Positions 43,620 through 52,646 of a stretch of DNA of 54,421 nucleotides are shown one piece after another (positions within the stretch are counted from its first letter, which is position 1; each line of letters begins with the position of its first letter). The DNA is from Cyanobacteria bacterium K_Offshore_surface_m2_239. Its GTDB lineage: Bacteria; Cyanobacteriota; Cyanobacteriia; PCC-6307; Cyanobiaceae. Both the position numbers and the translations under genes were made by a program. The stretch is taken from contig VGQX01000004.1 in NCBI GenBank assembly GCA_016882305.1, positions 1 to 54,421 on the forward strand. Direction: 5' to 3'. Below the pieces are notes generated by a model. That model was given only the letters and a program-made list of their open reading frames with translations, made no database searches and was not told the origin of the DNA.

Positions 43620-45352
43620 GGCACCAGCTCCAGCCACTGGCGACGCCGCTCCAGAGCGGCGGGGCTGGCCTGGGGAAGGGGTAGGAGTCGCCAGCGCTCG
43701 ATGGCCGGGGGGTCGGGGATCAGCGTTGTCTCCCGCACCAGGCCCTGACGGGCGAACAACACCTGGAACGGCAGTCCGGAGGGGTCAGCTCCAGCGCGGC
43801 CGAGCAGGGCGTCCACCTCCGCCGGGCGCCGCACCCGTTGCCGGTTGAGGGCCAGCAGCTCGTCCCCCACCTCCAGGCCGGCGTTTTCGGCCGCGCCTCG
43901 GCGGGCCACGCCCTTCAGGCGCACCCCCGCCTCGGAGGAGGGGTCCAGCTGCCAGCCTGCGGCTGGACGGGAGGCATAGTCCGCCCGCAGCTCCAAACCG
44001 ACATCCGCGAGATAACTCTTCATGTCGGGATCTTCGGTACGGCGCAGCCATTGCGGCAAAAGGGTGGACAGATCCTCGGCCTGTTCCGTGAAGATGGCGA
44101 GCAGGTCGTCTTCTCGATAGCCGGCTTCCCAACGTCCGAAACGCCGCCAGAGCTCGCGCGCCACCAAGCTCAGGGCGGAGCCGCGGCGCCGCAGGTGAAG
44201 ATCCAAAACCAGCGCCAGCACCGCGCCCTTGAGGTAGTAGCTCACCTGGCTGCCGGAGGAGTAGGCGTCCTGGCGATAGAGCTTCACCCAGGCCTCCAGG
44301 CTGCTGTCCCGCAGGCTCTGGACCGCGCGGCCCGGGCAGAGCAGGTAGCGGCTCAGGTCTTCCGAGAGAGCCGCGAGGGTGTCCGCTTCTCCGCACAGGC
44401 CGCAGCTGCCGGGCAGCAGGAGGTCGTAGTAGCTGGTGACCCCCTCCGCGAACCAGAGGGTGGGCACGGGAACCGGGAGCCCGTAGTCCACCGGTGTCAG
44501 CTCGACGGGGCGGAGGCGCCGCACATTCCATTGATGGAGATATTCGTGGGCCACCAGGCCGAGAAGCTTGCGTCGTCCTTCGGGGCTGGCCAGGCGTCCG
44601 CGACTGAACTGCAGGACCGCCGCGTGATTGTGCTCCAGGCCGCCGTAGCCCTCCTCCAGGAGATGGAGCACGAAGAGAAAGGGATCGCCCGGAGGACGCT
44701 CCTCCCCCAGCAGGCGGCAACAGGCCAGGCAGACCCGCTCCACATCCGTCAGCCAGGCGGGGTCCTCCGCCGGAGGGTCGCCGCCCCAGCTCACCCAGCG
44801 GTGGTCCACCCCCGCCACCTGGAAGTCATGAACCGGATGGGGTCCCGCCTCCACCGGGCTGTCGATGAGGGCGTCGAATGTCTCCGCCCGCCATCGGTCC
44901 TCTCCGACGCGCGGCAGGGGCAGGAAGGCCTCCCAGCCGGGCGGCAGTCGCAGCTCCAGCTCGTGGGGCCGCCAGCGCTCCCCCTCGATCTCCAGCGCCA
45001 CCCCGGCCAGGGCGAGGAAGGCGTGGTCGCTGTTGAGATGACAGGTGCGCACCGTGAGATCGCTGGCCTGGATGGCGTAGCGCACCTCCAGGGGGTCCAG
45101 GCTGGAGAGCCGCAGGAGCCAGGTGGCGGGAGCCAGCCGTTGACTGTCGCGTTGGCGTGCTCCCTGCCACACCTCCAACCCTTCCAGGGTGCGCACGTAG
45201 TCGCGAATCAAGTAGGAGCCCGGGGTCCAACCGGGCAGACGCAGCTCGAGGCGATGGTGGCGCGGTTGGAAGCGCAGTCGGACCCGAATCAGATGCTGGT
45301 GGGGCGCCCGCAGGTCGAGGCTGAGAAGGGGAGGCAACCGCGCGCTCAGCAA
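43616..45352 (-). CDS. M61-family (glycyl aminopeptidase-like) metalloprotease with PDZ domain
   Basis: A 578-residue gluzincin protease. The N-terminal beta domain (residues 1-170) begins DLRAPHQHLIRVRLRF and includes LPGWTPGSYLIRDY. The exopeptidase-like motif GGLEHNHA precedes the zinc site HEYLH at 269-273, and the third ligand Glu is likely in WFAEGVTSYY. A PDZ domain lies at about 470-550 (GLEVGDELLALNRQRVR). No signal peptide is visible, so it is probably cytoplasmic. The start is TTG 45352, overlapping the ycf35 stop region by seven bases. Confidence 0.9.
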   Translation of the reverse strand: MLSARLPPLLSLDLRAPHQHLIRVRLRFQPRHHRLELRLPGWTPGSYLIRDYVRTLEGLEVWQGARQRDSQRLAPATWLLRLSSLDPLEVRYAIQASDLTVRTCHLNSDHAFLALAGVALEIEGERWRPHELELRLPPGWEAFLPLPRVGEDRWRAETFDALIDSPVEAGPHPVHDFQVAGVDHRWVSWGGDPPAEDPAWLTDVERVCLACCRLLGEERPPGDPFLFVLHLLEEGYGGLEHNHAAVLQFSRGRLASPEGRRKLLGLVAHEYLHQWNVRRLRPVELTPVDYGLPVPVPTLWFAEGVTSYYDLLLPGSCGLCGEADTLAALSEDLSRYLLCPGRAVQSLRDSSLEAWVKLYRQDAYSSGSQVSYYLKGAVLALVLDLHLRRRGSALSLVARELWRRFGRWEAGYREDDLLAIFTEQAEDLSTLLPQWLRRTEDPDMKSYLADVGLELRADYASRPAAGWQLDPSSEAGVRLKGVARRGAAENAGLEVGDELLALNRQRVRRPAEVDALLGRAGADPSGLPFQVLFARQGLVRETTLIPDPPAIERWRLLPLPQASPAALERRRQWLELVP

Positions 45353-45690
45353 ACGACGGTGAGCTCCGCCCCGGGGAGATGGGAGGAGGCGTCCCGCAGA
45401 GCGAGGCGGGCCCCGTAGGCCCGGGTGATCCGCCCCAGCAGAGGGGAGAGGTCCTGGCGGCGGCTGAGGCGCGAGAGGTCGCCCACCAGGGCCAGGGAAC
45501 CATCGCTCTCCCGCTGCCAGCCCAGCCGCTGGCCCTCCCTCAAGGTGATGGCGACGGCCACCGGCACCGTTTCCCCGGCGAAACCGATCACCAGGCCATC
45601 CCGCTCGGGGTGAAGCTCAAGCCCTTCCAACGCGGACACCAGGAGATCGACGTCACGCAACACGGTGGGCAGGGTCGTGAGATGGGACAT
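45346..45690 (-). CDS. ycf35: Ycf35/DUF1257 family protein
   Basis: A 114-residue cyanobacterial/plastid protein beginning MSHLTTLPTVLRDVDLLVSA with the DUF1257 pattern (LEGLELHPERDG, GFAGETVPVAVAI, then GWQRESDGSLALVGDLSRL). The biochemical role is unknown. ATG 45690 is chosen because it gives the canonical MSH start; upstream in-frame codons are antisense to purN. It leads the operon with the M61 protease and amidase and diverges from purN over 97 bases. Confidence 0.88.
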   Translation of the reverse strand: MSHLTTLPTVLRDVDLLVSALEGLELHPERDGLVIGFAGETVPVAVAITLREGQRLGWQRESDGSLALVGDLSRLSRRQDLSPLLGRITRAYGARLALRDASSHLPGAELTVVC

Positions 45691-45787
45691 GGGGCCGAGA
45701 CAGGAGGGGAGGGAAACCGGAGGAGGCGTGCGGGGGTGGGGGAACGGCGTGCGGGAAGCTGGCGAAGGCGGCGCCCCACCCAAGCCC

Positions 45788-46453
45788 ATGAACTGCCCGA
45801 ACCCTAGCGATGTCGCGGAGAATCTCCAGTGGCCATGGCCACAGACCTGGCCTTCCCATCGCTTTCCGCTGCGCTTGGGGGTGATGGCCTCGGGGGAGGG
45901 GAGCAACTTTGAGGCTCTGGTGGCGGCCACCCGCGACGGTCCGCTGCGCGCCGAGGTGGTGCGGCTGGTGGTGAACAACGCCGCCTGCGGCGCCAGCGCC
46001 CGGGCGGAGCGGCTGGGGATTCCCTGCCAATGCCTGGATCATCGCGCCTTCCCCAGCCGCGAGGATCTCGACGGGGCCCTGATCGCGGCGTTCCAGGCGG
46101 CGGCGGTGGATCTGGTGGTGATGGCCGGCTGGATGCGCATCGTCACCCCCCGCCTGATCGAGGCGTTCCCCGATCGCCTGCTCAACATCCACCCCTCGCT
46201 GCTGCCGAGTTTTCGGGGGCTGGACGCCGTCGGCCAGGCCTTGGCGGCGGGGGTGTGCCTCACCGGCTGCACCGTCCACCTGGTGCGCCCGGAGGTGGAC
46301 AGCGGACCGATCCTGGCCCAGGCCGCGGTGCCGGTGAAATGCGGGGATGACGCGTCCACGCTGGCGGCGCGGATCCATCGGCAGGAACACCGCATCCTGC
46401 CGCTGGCGGTGGCGCTGGCGGCCCAGCGGCTGGAGAGCGGGGATCAGGGATAG
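45788..46453 (+). CDS. purN: Phosphoribosylglycinamide formyltransferase
   Basis: Third step of purine synthesis, formylating GAR with 10-formyl-THF. The 221-residue protein has GVMASGEGSNFEALV, the catalytic NIHPSLLPSFRGLDAVGQAL (Asn, His) and later GCTVHLVRPEVDSGPIL with the Asp. The ~30-residue N-terminal extension before the GART fold fits what I recall in picocyanobacteria. Its 3' end overlaps the convergent argC by 10 bases. Confidence 0.95.
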   Translation: MNCPNPSDVAENLQWPWPQTWPSHRFPLRLGVMASGEGSNFEALVAATRDGPLRAEVVRLVVNNAACGASARAERLGIPCQCLDHRAFPSREDLDGALIAAFQAAAVDLVVMAGWMRIVTPRLIEAFPDRLLNIHPSLLPSFRGLDAVGQALAAGVCLTGCTVHLVRPEVDSGPILAQAAVPVKCGDDASTLAARIHRQEHRILPLAVALAAQRLESGDQG

Positions 46454-47511
46454 AAGGGCAGCAGGGGCAGGCCCGTTTCCGGGGGCAGGCCGCTCATCAG
46501 GTTGAGGCATTGCACGCCCTGCCCCGCCTGACCCTTGATCAGGTTGTCGATGGCCGCCATCACGATCAGCTGCCCCGTCCGCCGATCCACCTGCACGGAC
46601 AGGAGGCAGCGATTGGTGCCCCGCACCCACTTGGTCGCGGGGTAGGTGCCCACCGGCAAGACCTCCACGCAGGGGCTCTGGCGATAGACCGCCCGCACGA
46701 GGGTGCCGCAATCGTCCGCCGTCAGGCCTGGATCCCGCAGCCGCGCGTAGACCGTGGCCAGAAGGCCGCGCACCATCGGAATCAGGTGCGGGGTGAACTG
46801 CACCAGGAGGGGATGGCCGCAGACCTGGGCGCACTGCTGCTCGATCTCGCTGGTGTGGCGGTGGCCGATCACGCCGTAGGGGGCGACGGATTCGCCGGCC
46901 TCCGCCAGCAGGAGATGCTCCTTGGCGGCCCGGCCGCCGCCGGAGGTTCCGGTTTTGGCGTCGATGACAATGCCGTTGAGCTCGATCAGCCCCTGGCTGA
47001 GGAAGGGCAGCAGAGAGAGCAAGCTGGCGGTGGGGAAGCAGCCCGGCGCTGCCACCAGCCGCGCCTTGGCGATGCGCGGCGCCTCCCACTCCACCAGCCC
47101 GTAGACCGCTTCGGCGCAGAGCGCACTGTCATCGCGGGGATGGGCGCGGGCCTCGGCCCCGTAGACCTCGCGCCAACGGTTGAGGGAGCGGTAGCGATAG
47201 TCGGCGGAGAGATCGACCACCTTCACGCCCCGCTCCAACAGGGCGGGCACCAATTGGGACGCCAGACCATTGGGCAGGCTGAGCACGGCGAGATCGGCGG
47301 CGGCGGCGATGGCCTCGGCGTCGCAGGCCTGCACCACCGGATCGCCCGGCAGGGGAAGAAAGGGCACCAGATCGCTCCAGCGTTTGCCGCTGCTGCGCTC
47401 CCCCCCGAGAAAGGTCACCTCCAGGAGCGGATGATCACGAAGCAGCCGCAACGTTTGCAGGCCGCCATAGCCACTGGCGCCGATGACCGCGACCCGCCCC
47501 CCTGCCGTCAT
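46444..47511 (-). CDS. argC: N-acetyl-gamma-glutamyl-phosphate reductase
   Basis: NADPH-dependent reduction of N-acetylglutamyl phosphate in arginine synthesis. The 355-residue protein has GASGYGG at 11-17, AAPGCFPTA with the catalytic Cys158, [15 protein letters not shown] and the histidine in IGHRHTSEI. Length is typical. The start is ATG 47511. It diverges from ribBA across roughly 106 bases. Confidence 0.96.
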   Translation of the reverse strand: MTAGGRVAVIGASGYGGLQTLRLLRDHPLLEVTFLGGERSSGKRWSDLVPFLPLPGDPVVQACDAEAIAAAADLAVLSLPNGLASQLVPALLERGVKVVDLSADYRYRSLNRWREVYGAEARAHPRDDSALCAEAVYGLVEWEAPRIAKARLVAAPGCFPTASLLSLLPFLSQGLIELNGIVIDAKTGTSGGGRAAKEHLLLAEAGESVAPYGVIGHRHTSEIEQQCAQVCGHPLLVQFTPHLIPMVRGLLATVYARLRDPGLTADDCGTLVRAVYRQSPCVEVLPVGTYPATKWVRGTNRCLLSVQVDRRTGQLIVMAAIDNLIKGQAGQGVQCLNLMSGLPPETGLPLLPFYP

Positions 47512-47577
47512 CTTTTGGCTTGCAAACGCACCATCCTACCGGCTGCCGCCAATCATCTGCCCGGTCCCCTCAGGCTC

Positions 47578-47583
47578 TATAAA
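47578..47583 (+). promoter_or_regulatory. Possible -10 element of ribBA
   Basis: TATAAA, 35 bases ahead of the TTG start in an otherwise GC-rich spacer. No matching -35 was found, so this is weak. No FMN riboswitch fold was recognised in the spacer. Confidence 0.3.
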
Positions 47584-47617
47584 GAAAGTCAGCCAAGCTC
47601 CCTTCTTCCGCAGTCCG

Positions 47618-49324
47618 TTGACCCTCACACCGGAGCGCCCCACCACCGACGCCGAGTCCGCCCTTCGCTTTGACAGCATCGCCGACGGTCTGGCGGCCAT
47701 CCGCAACGGCGAATCGATCGTGGTGGTGGATGACGAAAATCGTGAAAACGAAGGGGATCTGATCTGCGCCGCTCAATTCGCCACGCCGCAGCAGATCAAT
47801 TTCATGGCCACGGAAGCGCGGGGCCTGATCTGTCTGGCGATGGACGGCGAGCGGCTGGACGCCCTCGACCTGCCGCTGATGGTCGACCACAACACCGACT
47901 CCAATCAGACGGCCTTCACGGTGAGCGTCGACGCGGGACCGGAGCACGGTGTGGGCACGGGCATCTCGGCGGAGGATCGGGCGCGCACGATTCAGGTGGC
48001 CATCCACCCCCGGAGCCGTCCGGCGGACCTGCGGCGGCCCGGCCACGTGTTCCCCCTGCGGGCTCGCTCCGGCGGCGTGCTCAAGCGGGCGGGGCACACG
48101 GAGGCGGCGGTGGATCTGGCGCGCCTGGCGGGGCTCTTCCCCGCCGGGGTGATCTGCGAGATCCAGAACGCCGACGGCTCGATGGCCCGGCTGCCCGAGC
48201 TGCTGGTCTACGCCCGTCGCCATGGCCTGCGGCTGATCTCCATCGCCGATCTGATCCGCTATCGGCTGGACACGGAGCGATTCGTGCGCCGTCAGGCGGA
48301 GGCCCTGTTGCCGAGCGCCTTCGGGGATTTTCGGGCGATCGGCTATCGCAATGAGCTCGATGGCAGCGAACATGTGGCCCTGGTCAAAGGGTCGCCGGAG
48401 AAGGCCAACGCCCCGGTGCTCGTGCGGGTGCACAGCGAGTGCCTCACCGGCGACGCCTTCGGCTCCCTGCGCTGCGACTGCCGCCCGCAACTGGAGGCCG
48501 CCCTGCGCATGATCGAGGCGGCGGGCGAAGGCGTGGTGGTGTATCTGCGGCAGGAGGGGCGGGGGATCGGGCTGGTGAACAAGCTGCGGGCCTACAGCCT
48601 GCAGGATGGCGGCCTGGACACGGTGGAGGCCAACGAGCGGCTGGGGTTTCCCGCCGACTTGCGCAACTACGGCGTCGGCGCCCAGATCCTCAGCGACCTC
48701 GGCGTCCGCCAGCTGCGGTTGATCACCAACAATCCGCGCAAGATCGCCGGGCTCGATGGCTATGGCCTGGGGGTGGTCGATCGGGTGCCCCTGGTCATTG
48801 ACGCCGGCGCCCACAACGCCGCCTATCTCTCGGCCAAGCGGCTGAAGCTGGGCCATCTCATGGAACCCCTTCCCCGGGGGATGGCGGAGCCAGAAGCGTT
48901 CTCCAGTCCGGGTCCCACCGCCGTGGTGGCCTGGCAGGGCGAGGGGGAGAATCCGCAACGGGACCACAGCCTGCTGCAGCGGTTGCAGGTCTGGGCGGAG
49001 GAGCGGGCTTTGCGCTGGACCGTGGAGGATCGTCCGCGGCTGCTTGCCCTGCTGGAGGGGCCCACCCTGGCGGTGCTGCTGACGGCCCAACCGGGACAGG
49101 AGCTGCGTCCCGCCGATCTCGCCGCCGTGCTCACCCTTCTGGCGGCGGGGCCCGAAACGCGGGCCGTGGCGCTGCTCCTCGCGCCGGACAGCACCCGTGG
49201 CAGCCATCCCTCCGCCCTGCTGGAGCCTGAACGGCGTCCCCTGGCCGATCTCCACGCGGCGGGCACCCTGGCCTGTCCGCGGCTGGCGATGGAGCCTGGA
49301 GCCTTCATCCGCTGGCAGCGTTGA
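47618..49324 (+). CDS. ribBA: Bifunctional RibBA: DHBP synthase / GTP cyclohydrolase II
   Basis: Makes the two precursors of riboflavin. The N-terminal RibB domain has [20 protein letters not shown] (37-56) and [11 protein letters not shown]. The C-terminal RibA domain has the zinc site [17 protein letters not shown] (about 272-288), [11 protein letters not shown] and the [11 protein letters not shown] segment. The enzyme would normally end near residue 420; here about 130 further residues follow, with no recognised domain. TTG 47618 is the likely start; the in-frame sequence back to 47483 overlaps the argC start region and is not conserved-looking. Confidence 0.94.
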   Translation: MTLTPERPTTDAESALRFDSIADGLAAIRNGESIVVVDDENRENEGDLICAAQFATPQQINFMATEARGLICLAMDGERLDALDLPLMVDHNTDSNQTAFTVSVDAGPEHGVGTGISAEDRARTIQVAIHPRSRPADLRRPGHVFPLRARSGGVLKRAGHTEAAVDLARLAGLFPAGVICEIQNADGSMARLPELLVYARRHGLRLISIADLIRYRLDTERFVRRQAEALLPSAFGDFRAIGYRNELDGSEHVALVKGSPEKANAPVLVRVHSECLTGDAFGSLRCDCRPQLEAALRMIEAAGEGVVVYLRQEGRGIGLVNKLRAYSLQDGGLDTVEANERLGFPADLRNYGVGAQILSDLGVRQLRLITNNPRKIAGLDGYGLGVVDRVPLVIDAGAHNAAYLSAKRLKLGHLMEPLPRGMAEPEAFSSPGPTAVVAWQGEGENPQRDHSLLQRLQVWAEERALRWTVEDRPRLLALLEGPTLAVLLTAQPGQELRPADLAAVLTLLAAGPETRAVALLLAPDSTRGSHPSALLEPERRPLADLHAAGTLACPRLAMEPGAFIRWQR

Positions 49325-49377
49325 CGATCGGCCCGACGGCCGCCCGCCTGTAGAACAGCTTCAACCCCTCCGATCCC

Positions 49378-50307
49378 ATGACCCTTTCCTCAGCCCTTCA
49401 ACTCCATGCCGCGCGTCTGGGCGTGTTGGGCGGCAGTGGCCTCTATGGCATGGAGGGCTTGGAGGACGTCCAGGAGGTGGCGATGTCCACGCCTTACGGG
49501 GACCCATCCGACAGCCTGCGGGTGGGGCGCATCGGCGCGCTGGAGGTGGTGTTTCTGGCCCGCCATGGACGGAATCACACCTTCACGCCGAGTGAGGTGC
49601 CCTACAAGGCCAACCTCTGGGCGCTGCGCTCCCTGGGCGTGCGCTGGATCCTGTCCGTGTCCGCCGTGGGATCCCTCCAGGAGGAGGTGCGCCCCCTCGA
49701 CATGCTCGTGCCGGATCAGTTCATCGATCGCACCCATCAGCGCCCGTTGAGTTTCTTTGGCGAGGGGCTGGTGGCCCATGTCACCGCCGCCGATCCCTTC
49801 TGCCCCTCCTTGAGCGCGATCCTGGCCGATGTGGCCGACAGCCTGATGCCGGAAGGGAGGGCGCTGCACCGGGGGGGGACCTACCTCTGCATGGAGGGTC
49901 CGGCCTTTTCCACCCGCGCCGAGTCCGAGCTCTACCGCTCCTGGGGCTGCCAGGTGATCGGCATGACCAATCACACCGAGGCCCGATTGGCGCGGGAGGC
50001 GGAAATGGCCTACGCCACCCTGGCCATGGTGACGGATTACGACTGCTGGCATCAGGAGCATGACGCCGTGTCGGTGGAGATGGTGATCGCGAACCTGCGG
50101 GCCAACGCCGAGCTGGCCCAGCGGATCGTGCGTTTGGCGGCGGAGCGGGTGGGGGCGCAGCGGCCGAGCAGCACGGCGCACCGCGCCCTGCGCCACGCCC
50201 TGATGACGCCTCCCGAGCACGTGCCCGCCGCCACCCGCGCCCGCACGGAACTCTTCACCGCCCCCTACTGGGGAACGGCCGCGACCGCCGCCAGCGAGTC
50301 TCTCTGA
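49378..50307 (+). CDS. mtnP: S-methyl-5'-thioadenosine phosphorylase
   Basis: Phosphorolysis of methylthioadenosine, a by-product of polyamine synthesis, in methionine salvage. The 309-residue protein has GVLGGSGLYGMEGL, FLARHGRNHTFTPSEVPY (phosphate/base region), SVSAVGSLQEEV and TYLCMEGPAFSTRAESELYR. GMTNHTEARLAREAEMAYAT and the TDYDCWH motif follow. ATG 49378 fits the family N-terminus. The C-terminal ~40 residues are an extension of unknown role. The gene is followed by 26-base tandem repeats. Confidence 0.94.
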   Translation: MTLSSALQLHAARLGVLGGSGLYGMEGLEDVQEVAMSTPYGDPSDSLRVGRIGALEVVFLARHGRNHTFTPSEVPYKANLWALRSLGVRWILSVSAVGSLQEEVRPLDMLVPDQFIDRTHQRPLSFFGEGLVAHVTAADPFCPSLSAILADVADSLMPEGRALHRGGTYLCMEGPAFSTRAESELYRSWGCQVIGMTNHTEARLAREAEMAYATLAMVTDYDCWHQEHDAVSVEMVIANLRANAELAQRIVRLAAERVGAQRPSSTAHRALRHALMTPPEHVPAATRARTELFTAPYWGTAATAASESL

Positions 50308-50311
50308 AGCG

Positions 50312-50389
50312 CCCCTCAGCCGCCCGGCACCGGAGGGCCCCTCGGCCGCCCGGCACCGGAGCGGCCTTCAGCCGCCCGGCGCCTGAAGC
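50312..50389. repeat. Three 26-base tandem repeats between mtnP and murQ
   Basis: The core cAGCCGCCCGGCaCCgGA recurs with a strict 26-base period (cores at 50317, 50343 and 50369). The array starts just after the mtnP stop and its third copy contains the murQ stop codon and last codons. Each unit carries a GGCCGCC-type GC-rich core, so hairpins are possible. Confidence 0.8.
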
Positions 50390-51300
50390 TTGAGGTTGAG
50401 AGCCTCCAAGGTGGCGCGCAGCGAGGGACCGTGGCGTTCGAGGGCGGCGGCGGCGGCGGCGGCCTCCAGCCCGCTGGCGGCCATGAGCAGGGCACATTTC
50501 ACCGACCCGCCGCTCTCCGCCAGCAGGGCCCGCCCTCGTGACCGCTCCACCGCCGCCAGGTCGGCCAGGATCCGCAGGGCCCGATCCTCCAGCTTGGTGT
50601 TGCTGACGGACACGTCCACCATGCGGTTGCCGAACACCTTGCCCAGACGCACCATCACCCCCGTGGAGAGGATGTTGAGCGCCATCTTCGTGGCGGTGCC
50701 AGCCTTCAAGCGCGTGGATCCCGTGAGGAGCTCCGGTCCGGTGACCAGGCGGATGTCGATGGCGCCCGGCATGGGGGCCTGATCGGCGGGAACGCAGGCC
50801 AGCGCGATCGTCAGAGCGCCCAACGCCTGGCCATGGCGCAAGGCCCCCAGCACGTAAGGGGTGGTGCCCCCGGCGGCGATGCCCACCAGGGCGTCCGCGG
50901 CGCTGAATCCCCGCTCCCGCAGGTCGGCGACGCCCCGCTCCTCCCGATCTTCCATCCCTTCGGAACTGCGCAGCAGAGCGGGGGCTCCGCCCGCCAGCAC
51001 CCCCTGCACCAGCTCGGGCGGCGAACAGAAGGTGGGCGGGCATTCCGCCGCGTCGAGGACGCCCAGGCGGCCGGAGGTTCCGGCGCCGAGATAGAAGAGG
51101 CGCCCTCCCTGGCGCAGGCGGCCGGCGATCGCCTCAATGGCCTCCGCCAGTTGGGGGGCGGCCCGTTGCACGGCCCGCTGGGGCTCCAGATCCTCTTGGC
51201 AGAAGAGGTCCACCAGGGCATCGGTGGGGAGTTGGTCGAGGGCTTGACTGGCGGGATGGGCCATCTCCGTCAGCAGATGCCCGCGGTTGAGCTCGCTCAC
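50368..51300 (-). CDS. murQ: N-acetylmuramic acid 6-phosphate etherase
   Basis: Splits the lactyl ether of MurNAc-6-P to give GlcNAc-6-P in peptidoglycan recycling. The 310-residue SIS-domain protein has LTEMAHPASQALDQLPTDAL, the SIS core RLFYLGAGTSGRLGVLDAAE, CPPTFCSPPELVQGVLAGG and GIAAGGTTPYVLGAL. STRLKAGTATKMALNIL follows near the catalytic region. GTG 51300 overlaps the DUF3110 stop (GTGA) and gives the expected N-terminus. A neighbouring MurNAc kinase or phosphotransferase gene is not seen. Confidence 0.94.
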   Translation of the reverse strand: MSELNRGHLLTEMAHPASQALDQLPTDALVDLFCQEDLEPQRAVQRAAPQLAEAIEAIAGRLRQGGRLFYLGAGTSGRLGVLDAAECPPTFCSPPELVQGVLAGGAPALLRSSEGMEDREERGVADLRERGFSAADALVGIAAGGTTPYVLGALRHGQALGALTIALACVPADQAPMPGAIDIRLVTGPELLTGSTRLKAGTATKMALNILSTGVMVRLGKVFGNRMVDVSVSNTKLEDRALRILADLAAVERSRGRALLAESGGSVKCALLMAASGLEAAAAAAALERHGPSLRATLEALNLKLQAPGG

Positions 51301-51710
51301 AGCAGACCCTCCAGGCGACGGCGGAAGGCCTCCAGCTCTGGATCCGAGCCGCTGGAGTCGTCCTCCCCTCGCTCCGAGCGGGCGGCGGTGGCCGCTTCCT
51401 TCCAATGGTCCACGTCGAGATTGCGTGGCGGCGGGGCGATCAGCAGACGGTCCTCCTCGCTCTGGGGCAGGAACCCCGCCGGCACGAACCGCGCCTCGTA
51501 GCCCGCCTGAGCGCAAAAGAGTTCCACCTCCTCCCGGTCGATGCGCTCCACGGTGGGCATGGGAAAGTCCTGGGCCTCCAGCAGACCCGCATAGCGCTCC
51601 GCGTCGTCGGCGTCCTCAAAGAGCAACACCACCGTGCGACCGGCCAGCTCGATGGAGTGGATGCCTTCCTCGTCGCTGCCGGCATCAAAAAGGAGCACGT
51701 GCACGGGCAT
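51297..51710 (-). CDS. DUF3110 family protein
   Basis: A 137-residue cyanobacterial protein. The N-terminal ~75 residues (MPVHVLLFDAGSDEEGIHSI, VVLLFEDADDAERYAGLLEA, DFPMPTVERID) fit DUF3110. The acidic C-terminus is low-complexity. Function is unknown. The start is ATG 51710. The stop overlaps the murQ start, and the gene follows dnaJ by 53 bases on the same strand, so it may belong to the chaperone operon. Confidence 0.82.
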   Translation of the reverse strand: MPVHVLLFDAGSDEEGIHSIELAGRTVVLLFEDADDAERYAGLLEAQDFPMPTVERIDREEVELFCAQAGYEARFVPAGFLPQSEEDRLLIAPPPRNLDVDHWKEAATAARSERGEDDSSGSDPELEAFRRRLEGLL

Positions 51711-51763
51711 GGCTTTGGCTTCAGGGTGGCCCACGACGGGAGAATGGAGGCTGGGTCAGTGTC

Positions 51764-52636
51764 TCACCCGGGGGCCGCGAGCTCCCCCAGGCGTCGATAG
51801 AGGGCTTCCTCGGCCTCGCTCAAGGCTGCGGGCACCATGATGCGCAGCTCGATGATCTGATCGCCCCGCTGGTCGCCAAGGGGCAGGCCGCGCCCCCGCA
51901 GCCGCAGGAGGCGACCGCTGGAGGATCCGGGGGGAACGCGCAAGCGCACGGGACCTTGCAGGGTGGGCACGAGCTTCTGGCAGCCCAGGGCGGCTTCCCA
52001 GGGGGTGAGCTCCAGGGTGAAGAGCACCCGCAGGCCATCCACCCGCAGGCCCTCGGACGTGCGCACGCGCAGGTGGAGGAAGTGATCGCCGCCGCCGGGG
52101 GCCAGGCCCGGCAGGCGCAGACGCCAGCCATCCCCGGCCAGCGGAGGCGTCCACACCTCCACCAGAGTGCCGTCGTGCAGCTCGATCTCCACGCGTTCGC
52201 CGGCCACCGCCTGCTCCGGGGTGAGCTCCACCAGGGTCTCTTCCGTGATGGCGGCGGGCACGGGCGGTGGCGGCGGGGGGGAGTGGGTGACCGGTCCCGT
52301 TGCCGGGGCGGGGTCCTCGGCGGCGGTGCCGTAGAGCTCATCGAGATAGGCCTCGAAATCGGGAAAACCGCGGGCGAAGGGATCCGCCTCCGCGCCAGCG
52401 GCCTCGCTCCAGGGCTCCTCTCCGGCTTCCCAGGCCTGGCGACGACGTGGATCGGACAGCACCGCGTAGGCCTCGTTGACCCGTTTGAAGCGCTCCTCCG
52501 CCACGGGATCGTTGCCGTTGAGATCGGGATGCCAGCGACGGGCCTGCTCCCGGAAGGCCCGCTTGAGCCGTGCCGCGTCCGCCCCGGGCTCCAGGCCCAG
52601 CACTTGCCAGTAGTCCACGCTGTTTGGGCGACTCAT
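51764..52636 (-). CDS. dnaJ3: DnaJ-type co-chaperone (CbpA/DnaJ3-like)
   Basis: Stimulates the ATPase of its DnaK partner and delivers substrates. The 290-residue protein has the J-domain at about 8-70 with HPD at 36-38, then an acidic linker and two C-terminal substrate-binding beta domains (VELTPEQAVAGERVEIELHD, LRLRGRGLPLGDQRGDQIIE). There is no Gly/Phe-Cys zinc-finger region, so it is a type II J-protein. It starts 10 bases after the dnaK stop. The symbol follows the dnaK3-dnaJ3 arrangement of other cyanobacteria and is an inference. Confidence 0.88.
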   Translation of the reverse strand: MSRPNSVDYWQVLGLEPGADAARLKRAFREQARRWHPDLNGNDPVAEERFKRVNEAYAVLSDPRRRQAWEAGEEPWSEAAGAEADPFARGFPDFEAYLDELYGTAAEDPAPATGPVTHSPPPPPPVPAAITEETLVELTPEQAVAGERVEIELHDGTLVEVWTPPLAGDGWRLRLPGLAPGGGDHFLHLRVRTSEGLRVDGLRVLFTLELTPWEAALGCQKLVPTLQGPVRLRVPPGSSSGRLLRLRGRGLPLGDQRGDQIIELRIMVPAALSEAEEALYRRLGELAAPG

Positions 52637-52646
52637 GGGCCAGGGG

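Noticed and set aside
47512-47617. FMN riboswitch upstream of ribBA
   Set aside because: The spacer is only about 106 bases and no conserved RFN-type sequence blocks are seen.
50312-50389. Possible CRISPR or REP array
   Set aside because: Only three directly adjacent 26-base copies without spacers; a plain tandem repeat fits better.
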